In this document: positions 32,123-41,940 of the stretch, one piece after another | How the letters are laid out: every line of letters starts with the position of its first letter | Numbering within the stretch: the stretch's first letter is position 1 | NCBI GenBank assembly: GCA_905207625.1 | Contig: CAJLLT010000001.1 | Location: forward strand, 81,023 to 145,022 | DNA from: an uncultured Eubacteriales bacterium | Lineage (GTDB): Bacteria; Bacillota; Clostridia; Oscillospirales; UBA644 | Reading direction: 5' to 3' | DNA: 64,000 bases | The notes under the pieces: generated by a model | Databases searched by the model: none | Told to the model about the DNA's origin: nothing | What the model saw: the letters and a program-made list of their open reading frames with translations, nothing else | Program-made: the position numbers and the translations under genes

Positions 32123-35100
32123 TCATTCTCTGCGGTTTTTCCTCTTCACAAGGAATATCGCAATAAAAATGACAATGCCGCCGCAGACAAGAAAAACTAT
32201 CCAGAGAACAGGATCCGCATCTTCTTGTGCAGGATCGGTATCACCGTCATCCCCGGTTTTTTCCGTCAGGGTATCTTCCTTTGAGATCTCCGCCGAGCCG
32301 TTTTCATCCCTGAAATATTTTCCGCAATCGGCACAGTACCAATACTCAATATTCCCTTCTTCGGTCTTCGTGGAGGGCTTTTCGGGAATATGGGTGAGAC
32401 TGAGATGGTTTCCGGGATCAACGTTTCCGTAGCTTTCGCCGCAGACATCGCAACGGGCTTTTTCCCCGCAGGTCGCAAAACCGCCCTTATGCCCTGCGGC
32501 AGGAATTTCCGTACCCGATGAAAGCTTTTCACCGCATCCCGAACAGTAAGTGTCCCCGGTATATCCGTTTCCGGTACAGGTTTCCGGAATGACGTTCCTG
32601 AGTTCTGTACCTCCGGTGTGACAGGAAGGGTCGAAATCGCCGTAACTGTTTCCGCAAAGCACGCATACGGCCTTTGTGTGGCAGTTCGCCGTTCCTCCCG
32701 TGTGATCGCAACCGTAGCCGCAATCCTCACATATACCGTTCTTCCACCGGTGCTTCTCCTCCGGAACAACAGTCTTATTGCAGCAGCTCCATACCTTTTC
32801 GTGAGTATCTTCCGTTCTGATCCAATCCGCAGTCCCGTCATGATTTTCCGGAGCAATATCGCCGTACCTGCCGTGACATATACCGCATTCAGCCTTTTCC
32901 GTACAGGTAGCGGTGCCCCCGGTGCAGAGAGCCGTCTGAACTCCGTATACACATCCTATCATACCGCACCGGCGGGTATGTGTTCCGTTGCCGTTCGGCA
33001 GCAACTCTCCGTAGCTGTGTCCTGTTCTTGCGGCGGTTAGGACGTATCCGCATTCGCAAAGAACCGCCGTGGTGCAGTCTCCGTCATCAATTCCGGAATG
33101 AGGGACTTTCATATCTGAAGCTAAGCAACCCGGATTCATACACCCGTGCCAGTGGCCGGAAACATCCTTTTGCCATCCGCCGCTGAAATCGTGGAAAGGT
33201 CTTGCTCCGGTGACAATATATCCGCATTCGCAGAAAACTGCGGTCATACAGTTACCGTCATCAAAACCTCTGTGCGCCGTTTTCCTGTCCGTCGCATAGC
33301 AACCTCGGTTCCGGCATCTGTGCCAATGCCCGATAGAATCGCCGTACAATTCCCCGCTGAAATCGTGAAACGGCTTTGCCGGCCTGACCGTATATCCGCA
33401 TTCACAGATAACCGCCGTTGTGCAGTTTCCGTCGTCAATGTCACTGTGAGCGGTCTTCCCGTCGGAAACGGTACAGTCCGCGTTCCGGCAGACATGCCAG
33501 TGCCCGGTACCGTCCTTCTGCCATCCGCCGGAAAAATCATGGGACGGCAAAGCGCCCTTAATTGTATATCCGCACTCGCAAATCACAGCAGTAGAACAGT
33601 CTCCGTCATCGACTCCGTAATGTCCCGACTTTGGCTCAACCGCAGTGCATCCCTGACTCCGGCAGGTATGCCAGTGCCCGGAATCATCCTTTTCCCATTC
33701 TCCGGCGAAATCGTGGGAGGATTTTGCCTCTTTAACGGTATATCCGCATTCGCAGACAACTGCCGTCAAGCAGTTACCGTCATCGGCGTCAATGTGGGAC
33801 ACCCTGGTATCGGTCACAAGACAGCCCTCGTTTGCGCATTTATGCCAATGTCCGCTTTCGTCCGAAACCCATGCACCGGTGAAATCATGAGCCTTTGCGG
33901 CTATGACCTCAATGTCTCGGTGATAAACGCAGTAAACGGGGGTCGTACAGTCACCGTCGTCCGTTTCCGGAGTATGTCCGTTGTTGACGGTTACGGTAAT
34001 TTCTGTCGTATTTCCGGCATTGTCTGTTACGGTTACTGTCTGCGGACCGTCTGCGGCAAAAATGGTGAACCGGTTGTTTTCATCCGGAGTTACCAAGACC
34101 CGGTTCACGGTAACGGTTTTTATATGTTTTTCCGTGACCGTAACGATCTGTTCGGAACAATATGTCTTACCGTTCTCAATACCGCTGATGACGGGAGCTG
34201 TCCTGTCTATGACAATACCGCCGGAACAAATGTAACTGGAGTTATTCTGGATATCGGTCAGTCTGACATATATTATATACTCACCGTCTGAGCTGAGGTC
34301 AAAGGGTCCGGAGTATTCCGTAAATGACAGGTCGTCAAGTTCGGCACCGGTCAGTTTCCTGCTGCTCAGAAAGTATTCTATCCTCACATCTTTACCGCTG
34401 TTGTCGGAGGCGGTGACGGAAACTCTCTGCGCTTCCCTGAAAAAGAAATCGAAACCAATGTCTTCCTGGAAGCTGTCCCACCTGTTCGTACCGGATCCGA
34501 TGCTGATTTCCCCGACCGGATTCTCGGTATCCAGCCACTGAGCCGTCAGAGTGACAGTCATAACAGTATCGTTTTCCGCAATATCACCGTAGGCCATATC
34601 CGCCGTCACGGTGTATTCGCCGGATCTCCAGCCCAGGAAGACACAGCCCATCTTTTCAGGGTCTGCCACTCCTTCAAGGACTGTATCCGACCACCTGACA
34701 CCGGTTCTGGTTCCAATTTCCGTACCGCCGTCAGTATCAAATATAACAGTATAACCGGACTTAATCTCCCATACAGGGTAAAGTACCGCATGCTCATCGG
34801 CAAGATATGTATCCCCAAGAGAGTATTCGGTTGAGCCTTCACCGGAAGTTTTCCAACCGGTCTGGGTGTATCCCGGACGGGTGAAAACCGCTCCCTTCAG
34901 GATCAGAGCCTCACCGTAGATCTTGGTATCGGTCAGGGAAACCGTTTCCACGGTATTATCATCCGGCATATATGTGACCGTGTACCGGGACAGTTCCCAT
35001 TTAGCGTAGAAAGTCTTGTTTCCGGAATCCGTTCCGCTTATTTCGGTAACAGGTGATCCCGAATAATCCTCAGTCGTATACCAGCCTTTAAAGGTGTGCC

Positions 35101-37546
35101 CGGGGTATGATATATCCTCTGCCGTAGGAAGAACGGCGCCTACACCGTAAATGTAGCCGGAAACATCCTTTCCCTCAGAAATTGTCCCGCCACCGGTTTC
35201 AAGGGTCACGGTATAATTCAGAGCCCCCCAGGCAGCTGTCAGAGATGTCACGGTTCCCGGAACGTTTTCGCCCGGAGTATAAAGATTTCCGTCACTCCCC
35301 ATCCATCGGAAATAATTCTCCTCATTTCCGTCGGGTCGGGTCAGGCCCTCAGATGCCGGGGCGGCAAAAGCACTGCCCCGTTTCACCACAATACTGATGT
35401 CCTCAGTGCTTCCCCCAAGACTGCCGCCGTTCAGAGAAATCCTCACGGTTTTCAGTCCGTCTGTTCCGAGGGATCCGGGATTCATTATCTCAAGTACGGG
35501 GCGGTAACCACCCACATCGTTTTCATGACTTTCCGCCATTATACTGCGTGTACCGCCTTCAGAGCTGTATCCCCGGTAAAAGCGGTAACTATTGGTGGTA
35601 CCGACATTTGAAGAAGTATCCTGCCCGCAGCTGTATATCTTAGACCAGTTTTTGATATATCCGACGGTGTTATCGTCGTCAGCCTGAGCCGCAAGATTCA
35701 GGATCTCATCCCACTCATTGTTCTGCGGAGTAGTCCAGAGAACAAGTTGTCCGCTGGGAGCCCGGATGGCTTCATTCATTCTTCCCACAGACGGGGCACG
35801 CAGAGTATAATCGATGCCTCCGCTTACATAATTCCTGCCGAAGATCAGATTCTCCGCATTAAGACTGTTCCATTCAACGGTATGAGTCAGCACATGGTCC
35901 GAAATAAACAGACTGTGGTCATAGGTATAGCCGTACCGCCCGTTGGAATCGGTCGTTTCCGAGGCTGAAACAGAAGCTTCCGCAACCCCGTCCGCAACCT
36001 TTTTCAGTACATAGGCATTAATCGTTCCGGTATAGGTAAACGGCACCCAATGCATGGAGGTATCGGGAATGGAAACGACTCCACGGGACACACCGCTGTT
36101 TACGGTTCCCGGGATTTCCACTCCGGACAGATCAAACCAATAGGTCGTACCCGGGACAAGGTCAAACTGGGGTATTGCCACCCATAGCGCAGTCAGTCCG
36201 GTAACGTTTCCCGGAACTTCGCTGCCGGGCGCATAAAGGTTTCCGTCGCTTCCGAGCCACCGGAAATAAGTACCCCAGCTGTCCCGATTCGGTCGGATCA
36301 GTCCTCCCGTACCCGGAGCGGTAAAGGCTTTACCGGATATTGCTACAATTTTTACTGTTCCTTCTATGTTTCCCCCGATACTGCCGCCGTTCAGGTCTAT
36401 ATGCACGGTCCTCAGGCTTCCGAAGGTCAGCGCAGTGCCGTCGTACAGATATTTGCTGCTCTGGATCTCAAGAACGGGACGGTAACCGATGTAATCGGAA
36501 TGGTGAGAATAGTCTCCATGGTTATAAAACCTGGACGATACTTTGCCCCGGATCGTCCGGTAAGGACGCGAAGTATCAACATTTGTCTCCTGTCCCCAGG
36601 AGTAGAGTTCACTCCAGTTTTTTATGTAACCGGAAGTATTATCCCTGTACCCCTGCTTTGCCTTATCAAGAATGGCATCCCACTCATTGCCTTCGGGAAC
36701 GCCGTGTTTGCTTTCGTCAATTTCCCACCCCTCGTCGCCGCTTCCGGCAGACGGAGCCCTCAGCATGTAAAACACGCCTCGGCTTTCATACAGATTTCCG
36801 AATATTCTGTATTTCTGAGCCAGAGCATCCCAGCTTACATCGTAGGTTACATTGTAATCCGCAACAAACAGACTGTGGGGAAACCTAAAAGCTTCCGCGA
36901 ACTCGTCAGTCATCACCCCCTCAGACTGAATCCTGTATGCGTCCACCGTTCCAGTATAGGTAAACGGTACCCAATGCAAAGAGGTATCCGGAAGTGCGGC
37001 AGCACCGTTCGGCGTGCCTCCGTTCACCGTCCCGGGGATATCCTCACCGGAAAGGTCAAAGTAATAAGTTCCGCCCAGTTCGAGACGAAACTGTTCGTCA
37101 GGCGCGTCCGGATCCCTGCTGTTCCTCAAAACACCGTAGTCGTCAAAAAACAGCGCCCTTCCCTCATAACCGGGGATATCCTCATGCCAGCCGGTCTGCA
37201 TGACACCATCGTCGTCAAAGTAGAACCAGCAACCTTCCCAGCCCGGAATATCGGTCTGCCATCCGGTCTGCATGGCGCCCCTTTCGTTAAAGTAAAACCA
37301 ACAGCCGGACCAGCCCGTGAGATCCGTCCGGAAACCGGTCACCATAATACCGTTTTCGTCGAAATAGTACCAGGAACCCTCCTCATACCAACCGGTTTTC
37401 CTCGTACCGTTGTAGTTAAGATAGTACCAGTTGCCGTCATCATCCTGCTGCCAGCCGACCACTATATTTTCGGCAAAAGCCCTTGTCGGCAAAATCAAAA
37501 GTGTCAGGCACAGGCACAACAGTACCGCCAGCAGTCTCTTTTTCAT
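32123..37546 (-). CDS. Giant multi-domain cell-surface protein
   Basis: An exported protein of 1,807 residues. In order: signal peptide (1-25); five choline-binding-type wall repeats (about 30-150; GWYEEGSWYYFDENG pattern); two copies of a 250-300 residue module each opening with FDLSG.EIPGTVN and HWVPFTYTGT (about 160-405 and 465-770); Listeria-Bacteroides-type repeats (YTVTLETGGGT, about 775-980); an Ig-like region; five exact 58-residue Cys/His-rich repeats (about 1220-1509); more CxxC-type ribbons; a membrane helix and KRKNRRE. No LPxTG motif is present. The start is the ATG at 37546 behind AGGAGG. Adhesion or host interaction is inferred from architecture. Confidence 0.88.
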   Translation of the reverse strand: MKKRLLAVLLCLCLTLLILPTRAFAENIVVGWQQDDDGNWYYLNYNGTRKTGWYEEGSWYYFDENGIMVTGFRTDLTGWSGCWFYFNERGAMQTGWQTDIPGWEGCWFYFDDDGVMQTGWHEDIPGYEGRALFFDDYGVLRNSRDPDAPDEQFRLELGGTYYFDLSGEDIPGTVNGGTPNGAAALPDTSLHWVPFTYTGTVDAYRIQSEGVMTDEFAEAFRFPHSLFVADYNVTYDVSWDALAQKYRIFGNLYESRGVFYMLRAPSAGSGDEGWEIDESKHGVPEGNEWDAILDKAKQGYRDNTSGYIKNWSELYSWGQETNVDTSRPYRTIRGKVSSRFYNHGDYSHHSDYIGYRPVLEIQSSKYLYDGTALTFGSLRTVHIDLNGGSIGGNIEGTVKIVAISGKAFTAPGTGGLIRPNRDSWGTYFRWLGSDGNLYAPGSEVPGNVTGLTALWVAIPQFDLVPGTTYWFDLSGVEIPGTVNSGVSRGVVSIPDTSMHWVPFTYTGTINAYVLKKVADGVAEASVSASETTDSNGRYGYTYDHSLFISDHVLTHTVEWNSLNAENLIFGRNYVSGGIDYTLRAPSVGRMNEAIRAPSGQLVLWTTPQNNEWDEILNLAAQADDDNTVGYIKNWSKIYSCGQDTSSNVGTTNSYRFYRGYSSEGGTRSIMAESHENDVGGYRPVLEIMNPGSLGTDGLKTVRISLNGGSLGGSTEDISIVVKRGSAFAAPASEGLTRPDGNEENYFRWMGSDGNLYTPGENVPGTVTSLTAAWGALNYTVTLETGGGTISEGKDVSGYIYGVGAVLPTAEDISYPGHTFKGWYTTEDYSGSPVTEISGTDSGNKTFYAKWELSRYTVTYMPDDNTVETVSLTDTKIYGEALILKGAVFTRPGYTQTGWKTSGEGSTEYSLGDTYLADEHAVLYPVWEIKSGYTVIFDTDGGTEIGTRTGVRWSDTVLEGVADPEKMGCVFLGWRSGEYTVTADMAYGDIAENDTVMTVTLTAQWLDTENPVGEISIGSGTNRWDSFQEDIGFDFFFREAQRVSVTASDNSGKDVRIEYFLSSRKLTGAELDDLSFTEYSGPFDLSSDGEYIIYVRLTDIQNNSSYICSGGIVIDRTAPVISGIENGKTYCSEQIVTVTEKHIKTVTVNRVLVTPDENNRFTIFAADGPQTVTVTDNAGNTTEITVTVNNGHTPETDDGDCTTPVYCVYHRDIEVIAAKAHDFTGAWVSDESGHWHKCANEGCLVTDTRVSHIDADDGNCLTAVVCECGYTVKEAKSSHDFAGEWEKDDSGHWHTCRSQGCTAVEPKSGHYGVDDGDCSTAVICECGYTIKGALPSHDFSGGWQKDGTGHWHVCRNADCTVSDGKTAHSDIDDGNCTTAVICECGYTVRPAKPFHDFSGELYGDSIGHWHRCRNRGCYATDRKTAHRGFDDGNCMTAVFCECGYIVTGARPFHDFSGGWQKDVSGHWHGCMNPGCLASDMKVPHSGIDDGDCTTAVLCECGYVLTAARTGHSYGELLPNGNGTHTRRCGMIGCVYGVQTALCTGGTATCTEKAECGICHGRYGDIAPENHDGTADWIRTEDTHEKVWSCCNKTVVPEEKHRWKNGICEDCGYGCDHTGGTANCHTKAVCVLCGNSYGDFDPSCHTGGTELRNVIPETCTGNGYTGDTYCSGCGEKLSSGTEIPAAGHKGGFATCGEKARCDVCGESYGNVDPGNHLSLTHIPEKPSTKTEEGNIEYWYCADCGKYFRDENGSAEISKEDTLTEKTGDDGDTDPAQEDADPVLWIVFLVCGGIVIFIAIFLVKRKNRRE
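33020..33889 (-). repeat. Five tandem 58-residue GHWH repeats within the surface protein
   Basis: The 870 bp encode exactly five 58-codon units. Each has HDF, GHWHxC, a second Cys five residues on, a His, DDGxC, and CECGY. Every unit therefore keeps 5 Cys and 4 His. The units differ in sequence between these anchors, so this is an old repeat, not an assembly artefact. Zinc binding is likely but unproven. Confidence 0.9.
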
Positions 37547-37970
37547 TCCTTTCAATCCTCCTGTTAATATGGCACAAAGCTCTCATTGAGTTTTTTCAGC
37601 CCCTGATCCATACGGAACACGGACTTGCCCCGAAGCTGCGGGGGAAACAGTGTCAAAAACAGTCATGTGTTAATGCATACTTTTAAAGGTTCCGGACAGT
37701 GAACAGTGTTTCAATTGAAGCGGTACCCGTATTAATTATACCATTTTCAGCCTGAAAAAGCAAGCATCCAAAGCAATAAACTCCGACATTTCGGAAAATT
37801 TCCGTAATTTACAACGCAACAGTGTTCTTACAGGCGGTCAATATACGGATCGGAAACCTGCATTGCCGGCGATTTTACAGGAAAAAATGCGTTATACGCA
37901 GCTCAACGTTTTTCACAAGGAACAGTTACCGTTTCAAAGCAAAAGGAAGAAGCCAGTAAAGGTTTCTTCC
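37547..37970. other. Upstream region of the giant surface protein gene
   Basis: These 424 bp hold the surface-protein promoter (37735-37763) and a leader of about 180 nt. The remainder, up to the MBL-fold gene stop at 37971, contains no gene I can support; an open frame on the plus strand here is not protein-like. Confidence 0.5.
37735..37763 (-). promoter_or_regulatory. Promoter of the giant surface protein gene
   Basis: Minus-strand TTGCTT (37758-37763), 17-bp spacer, TATAAT (37735-37740). Confidence 0.7.
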
Positions 37971-38813
37971 TCAGTCCGGCGGCAAACACCCCAAACAAAG
38001 CTCAGAGCCTGTGGACAGATACGTCAGACGCGCCCCCAGGCGGTCTTTCATTTTTTCGCACGCCTCCGTGCCGGTGCAGTGGCAGGTGTAATAAGATGCA
38101 TTGCTCTGCGCCAGGGCGGCGGCGACACTGTCAATGTATGCGTCACTTTCATAGCGCCGGGCGGCAGGTTCGTAAAGGTGAAAACCGCCGACAACATCCG
38201 TAGGACAATCCCCCGTAACAGTTTTTGCTTCACGGAGAATATTCACAATACCCGAATGTGCGCATCCGCAAAACAGGACCCTTCTGTTACCGGAACGGAC
38301 GAGAAGATTTTGCTCATGACAAAAATCATCCGGAACTATCCTGCCGTCTTTTTTCGTAAACAGATTGCCATCGGATCCGGGTAACGGAAATTCCCCCGAA
38401 ACATTTGAAAAAAGCATGATTTCGTCGTCTGTCACGCAATTGTCGCCGACAAATACAAATCTGTCCGGGGACACAAGACGGGTGTCTATGCCGGCGTAAA
38501 ACGGAATGCCCAGAACTTTGACATAGTGCTTTTCCAGGGCTTGCGGGCGAATATAGATTTTTGCTTTCCTGTTGTTTTCCAGAAAATATTTCAATCCGCC
38601 GCAGTGATCGACATGACCATGGGAGAGCACTGCGGTATCGACATCGGAAATATCCACCCCGAGAGCCTCTGCGTTTTTCAGGAATAAACCATCCGGCCCC
38701 ATATCAAACAGTATTCTGTGATTTTTTGTTTCTATATACAAAGAAAGCCCGTGTCTGCATTTCAAGCCCGAAGTCCCCCGGGTGTTTTCCAACAATACGA
38801 TGATCTTTACCAT
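37971..38813 (-). CDS. MBL-fold metallo-hydrolase
   Basis: A 280-residue beta-lactamase-fold hydrolase with the metal motif SHGHVDHCGG (about residue 65), later CGCAHSGIVN and a final HCTGTEA. This arrangement matches the subgroup related to dihydropterin ribofuranosylaminobenzene phosphate synthase, found widely in anaerobes. The active metal is unknown. The ATG at 38813 has only a weak ribosome site. The gene begins an accessory stretch of small, mostly leftward genes. Confidence 0.88.
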   Translation of the reverse strand: MVKIIVLLENTRGTSGLKCRHGLSLYIETKNHRILFDMGPDGLFLKNAEALGVDISDVDTAVLSHGHVDHCGGLKYFLENNRKAKIYIRPQALEKHYVKVLGIPFYAGIDTRLVSPDRFVFVGDNCVTDDEIMLFSNVSGEFPLPGSDGNLFTKKDGRIVPDDFCHEQNLLVRSGNRRVLFCGCAHSGIVNILREAKTVTGDCPTDVVGGFHLYEPAARRYESDAYIDSVAAALAQSNASYYTCHCTGTEACEKMKDRLGARLTYLSTGSELCLGCLPPD

Positions 38814-39093
38814 AAGTTATTGATTATTCCTCATAATTCTTTTGTACGGTCTGTCCCACAGGCTCCCGGTTTCTTTGTTCCGGTTCCGCGCCCTTTTCCG
38901 TAAACGGCATGCCGTCCGCCAACCCGGATTTGAAATGTCTCCCGAACGGTTTCCAGTGATTTCTTTGCGTTTTCCCCTTTGACCGAATATAATTTGTTTT
39001 TCGCGACGGGCTTTCACCGTGATGAACCATATATCGCTTTGAGGTTTTCTCAGGATAAACCGGGAAAGTATCCAATGACCCTTTGAAAACGCA

Positions 39094-39840
39094 TTACCCC
39101 TGCACGCCCGCAAGCGCCAGAAACTTCTTGTCGGACTGTATCGCCTGCGTAAGAAATTTCCCGTCACGGAACAGGGCATACGTCGTAACGGGTGTGGGTG
39201 CGTTCTGAGCGGCTTCCCTGTTTGTAATATGAATGACTTTCAGGGGAATGCAGTGCTCCTTGGCAACCTCCTGCACTCTGGGGACCCAGTAATATGTGAA
39301 CGGGCACTGATCGGTATAGTAGAGGACAAAGCCTTCCCCCTCTGTCGCCGGATGCTTGGCGCAGTCCCTGAATTTCGGCGGAGCGGCTTCCGGGTCAAGG
39401 GGCAGATACATCAGATCTATCCCGCAATCTGACACGTCAGCCACGGAAAAACCTTTGTACTCCATATATTTCGGGTCAGAGAGAAATTCTTTTTTTCTTC
39501 CCTCGGAGGATAGGATACAGACGCCTTTTCTTCCCTGTTCCCGCGCGTCCCATATGCATTCGGAAAGCAGGTCGTTAGAATACCCGTGTCCTTTCATTGA
39601 CCCCGCGATCCACAGACAGCTGATATATAAATATCCGTCCGCATCAATGGGCACCCACGCGTTTTCCGCCGGAATATATTCGATAAAGCACTTTCCACGC
39701 TCTTCACTCCGGTAAAAGACGAGCCCCTCGTCAAAACGCTGTTTCATCCATTCCTTCTTCGCAAGGCTCTGCTTACCGGACATGGCGCAGCAGATGTGCT
39801 CTTTGTCAATGTTGTCTTTTGTGATCCTTATGTAGTTCAT
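39094..39840 (-). CDS. GNAT acetyltransferase with YoaP-type C-terminal domain
   Basis: The N-terminal half (about 1-140) is a GNAT fold with LYISCLWIAGSMKGHGYSNDLL covering the acetyl-CoA loop. The C-terminal half (about 150-248) begins PPKFRDCAKHP and contains LYYTDQCPFTYYWVPRVQE, with TPVTTYALFRDGKF; this redoxin-like part matches the YoaP family. The substrate is unknown. The ATG is seven bases after GGAGG. Confidence 0.85.
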   Translation of the reverse strand: MNYIRITKDNIDKEHICCAMSGKQSLAKKEWMKQRFDEGLVFYRSEERGKCFIEYIPAENAWVPIDADGYLYISCLWIAGSMKGHGYSNDLLSECIWDAREQGRKGVCILSSEGRKKEFLSDPKYMEYKGFSVADVSDCGIDLMYLPLDPEAAPPKFRDCAKHPATEGEGFVLYYTDQCPFTYYWVPRVQEVAKEHCIPLKVIHITNREAAQNAPTPVTTYALFRDGKFLTQAIQSDKKFLALAGVQG

Positions 39841-40208
39841 TTATCTTCCTCCGGTTCAAAAAATCTTTCATAGTTTCTGACTGACCGGCGGATGTCAGCC
39901 CGCTCCGCAGGATTACCGTATCCCGTTCTGCCTCCGGTCGCCCCTCCCCGGCATCCGCTCCGCCGTGGTATTTTTCATTCAGTCCGCAGTTTGCCGCTTC
40001 TTCCGCTCACAAATCCCGGTTTATCGAATAAACGTCCCGGTTTTCATATCCGGTCTCCATGCGGCGCAGCTTCGCCTCCGGCGTGATACTCACCTCCACG
40101 GTAAAACATTCGTCGGTACATTGTCAGTTCACATAAGTGTACTTATGAAAGTATCCTCTGAGACTTTTTCATCCTGCGCAAAAGCAGCTTTCCGAAATTT
40201 TCGGATAT
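39841..40208. other. Intergenic region with a dyad but no gene
   Basis: No coding sequence is supported here. The only feature is the perfect inverted repeat CATAAGT-GT-ACTTATG at 40132-40147, probably a leftover operator beside the truncated regulator fragment that follows. Confidence 0.5.
40132..40147. promoter_or_regulatory. Dyad, candidate operator
   Basis: CATAAGT-GT-ACTTATG is a perfect 7-bp-arm inverted repeat 60 bp from the end of a TetR-type gene fragment. It may be the operator of the once-intact regulator. No clear promoter overlaps it. Confidence 0.45.
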
Positions 40209-40514
40209 TCATAATTCATCTGTACCGTACATTTTGAAAAACTGGCGGACATGCCGCTCAACCATCCCGAGGATTCCCTCCTCCCGCTCCGGTTCTCGGT
40301 CACATAGATTGATCCACACGGAAACGGGTAGACAAAACTGAGCCGCCATGATCTCCGGATCATTGTCTGTCAGCTTCTTCTGCCGGATAAGAAATCTCAT
40401 GAGTCCGGTGAAATAACGCATAACGTCCGTATAGCTCTGTTTGGTCTGAAGTGATTTCAGGTTCGGATTCTGAAACTGTTCAATGATCAGCATTTTGCGG
40501 GACTTGCCGAATAA
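40209..40514 (-). pseudogene. TetR-family regulator remnant lacking its DNA-binding domain
   Basis: The frame begins LFGKSRKMLIIEQFQNPNL, where LFGKSRKML corresponds to the usual end of a TetR helix-turn-helix (..YFGSKREML), and runs through the ligand-binding domain to VRQFFKMYGTDEL. The 40 or so N-terminal residues are gone and a stop codon precedes. With no helix-turn-helix it cannot repress; it is a decayed gene. Confidence 0.7.
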
Positions 40515-40832
40515 TCAATCCCAATCATTTTGTTCAGCGGATTTGCAATAGATTGCAGAACGCAATAAACCGCAATCCACAGGATTGCGAATGTCAGTTC
40601 GTTTTTTTCATATAGCTTTTTCATTCCATTTTATCCTGTACTGAAAATATTTCAAGTCCGATTTGCCGGACTCAGTGTGCATTATTTGTGCCTGCATTGA
40701 CAGTATCCTCCCGGCTCTGCTTTTTGAAAAATATGTATAGTTATATTTGCTATGCCTGCCGTAACCCTGAATATTCCGGCTTCCCGTAAACCGAGTTTTC
40801 TGATCCGTGTCAATATTTTCAAACCCTATCAT
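40515..40832. other. Degenerate intergenic region
   Basis: No intact gene is seen. The stretch is AT-rich and lies where the missing N-terminal part of the TetR gene would be expected. A short frame at 40608-40832 is not convincingly coding. Confidence 0.4.
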
Positions 40833-41258
40833 TTATTTTCCGGAATAGCGTTCTTTGCCCCACCAATCCGGCATCAGCTCCTTGAGGGTAACGGTTTTTC
40901 TGCTTTCGTAATCCGCCATGATCTCCGTGTTTTCATTCTCTTCATTCAGTTGATACAGAAATTCCCGGCACGCACCGCAGGGCATTCCGCTTCCGCCGCC
41001 GGAAGGCGCTTTATCACGAAAGGCAATCAACCGTTTTATTTTTGTCTGACCGCTACTTGCATACATATCCAATGCGGCGACTCGTTCGGCGCACAGATTC
41101 ATTACTCCGCTGCACGCCTCAATGCAAAAGCCCGTATAAATTGTTCCGTCCCCACTTTCCAAAGCGCATACCACATGATGCGCCTGGATAAAAGGGCTTA
41201 AATCTTCCGGGTGATATTCCTTTTCAGCCTCTCGGTAAAGCTTTTCCCATATATCCAT
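40833..41258 (-). CDS. Cytidine deaminase
   Basis: A zinc-dependent nucleoside deaminase of 141 residues. The catalytic motifs are CAERVA (zinc Cys and catalytic Glu) and PCGACREFL (two zinc Cys). The ATG at 41258 (MDIWEKLYRE) follows GGAGG by five bases. The protein is divergent from standard Cdd and may use another substrate. It is the first of several small metabolic genes in this leftward accessory group. Confidence 0.88.
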   Translation of the reverse strand: MDIWEKLYREAEKEYHPEDLSPFIQAHHVVCALESGDGTIYTGFCIEACSGVMNLCAERVAALDMYASSGQTKIKRLIAFRDKAPSGGGSGMPCGACREFLYQLNEENENTEIMADYESRKTVTLKELMPDWWGKERYSGK

Positions 41259-41412
41259 ATTGTCCTCCAAAATTAGTAACGACTTACCGTTCGGTAGTCG
41301 TGCGGGCAAATTTAATTGCGGTTGTGCCAAAGAGAGCACAAGCCGCTTTTTCCCCTACCCGATCATTTCCCTACAGCCGCAAAAATCTTTTTCCGGGTGA
41401 AAAATACGATTT

Positions 41413-41907
41413 TCAGCTGTTGACAATCTTCCCGAGAGTCACAGCCGAGCAACCCTTGCTTTCGTAATACGCAAGCAGCTCCGGAATCTTCTTTTTATCA
41501 TAACTTGTAATGCAGTCTGACAGCACATGAACGGTATAGCCCGCTTTTGCCATATTAAAACAGGTGGATTTGATGCAGGCCGCGACGTCCGCACCGGCGA
41601 TATAAAACTCGGTAATACCGTGTTCATTGATGAAAGCCACAAACTCCGCGCTTGTCAGTGCGTTGCTTTTTGACTTTGTGAAGATATGATCGGATACCAC
41701 TTTCATCTCCGGCACGAGCTCCGCGCCGTGTGTGCCGGGTTTGAATGTCCTCGTTCCGGCGGATATGTTGTTGTGCCGGATGTAAACGACCCACAATCCC
41801 TTTTGGACCGCCCGATCAATAGCCTCGTTAACTTTTTCTATGATCTCCCTGTAGTTTTTAGTGATGTCGTTTTGCAGGTCGATAACGACAAGTGCACTGT
41901 TTTTCAT
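41413..41907 (-). CDS. Isochorismatase-family cysteine hydrolase
   Basis: A 164-residue hydrolase of the nicotinamidase/isochorismatase fold. The active-site Asp is in ALVVIDLQND, the Lys region is HIFTKSKSNAL, and the nucleophilic Cys is in DVAACIKSTCFNMAKAGY. I start at the ATG at 41907, nine bases after GGAG, rather than a GTG five codons earlier that overlaps that site. The substrate is unknown. Confidence 0.88.
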   Translation of the reverse strand: MKNSALVVIDLQNDITKNYREIIEKVNEAIDRAVQKGLWVVYIRHNNISAGTRTFKPGTHGAELVPEMKVVSDHIFTKSKSNALTSAEFVAFINEHGITEFYIAGADVAACIKSTCFNMAKAGYTVHVLSDCITSYDKKKIPELLAYYESKGCSAVTLGKIVNS

Positions 41908-41940
41908 ATCATATTTCTCCACGGTAAAATGCTGTCTGCC

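Noticed and set aside
37863..38384. Plus-strand open frame of 173 codons
   Set aside because: It runs antisense to the MBL-fold gene, has no ribosome site and a composition dominated by the complement of real codons.
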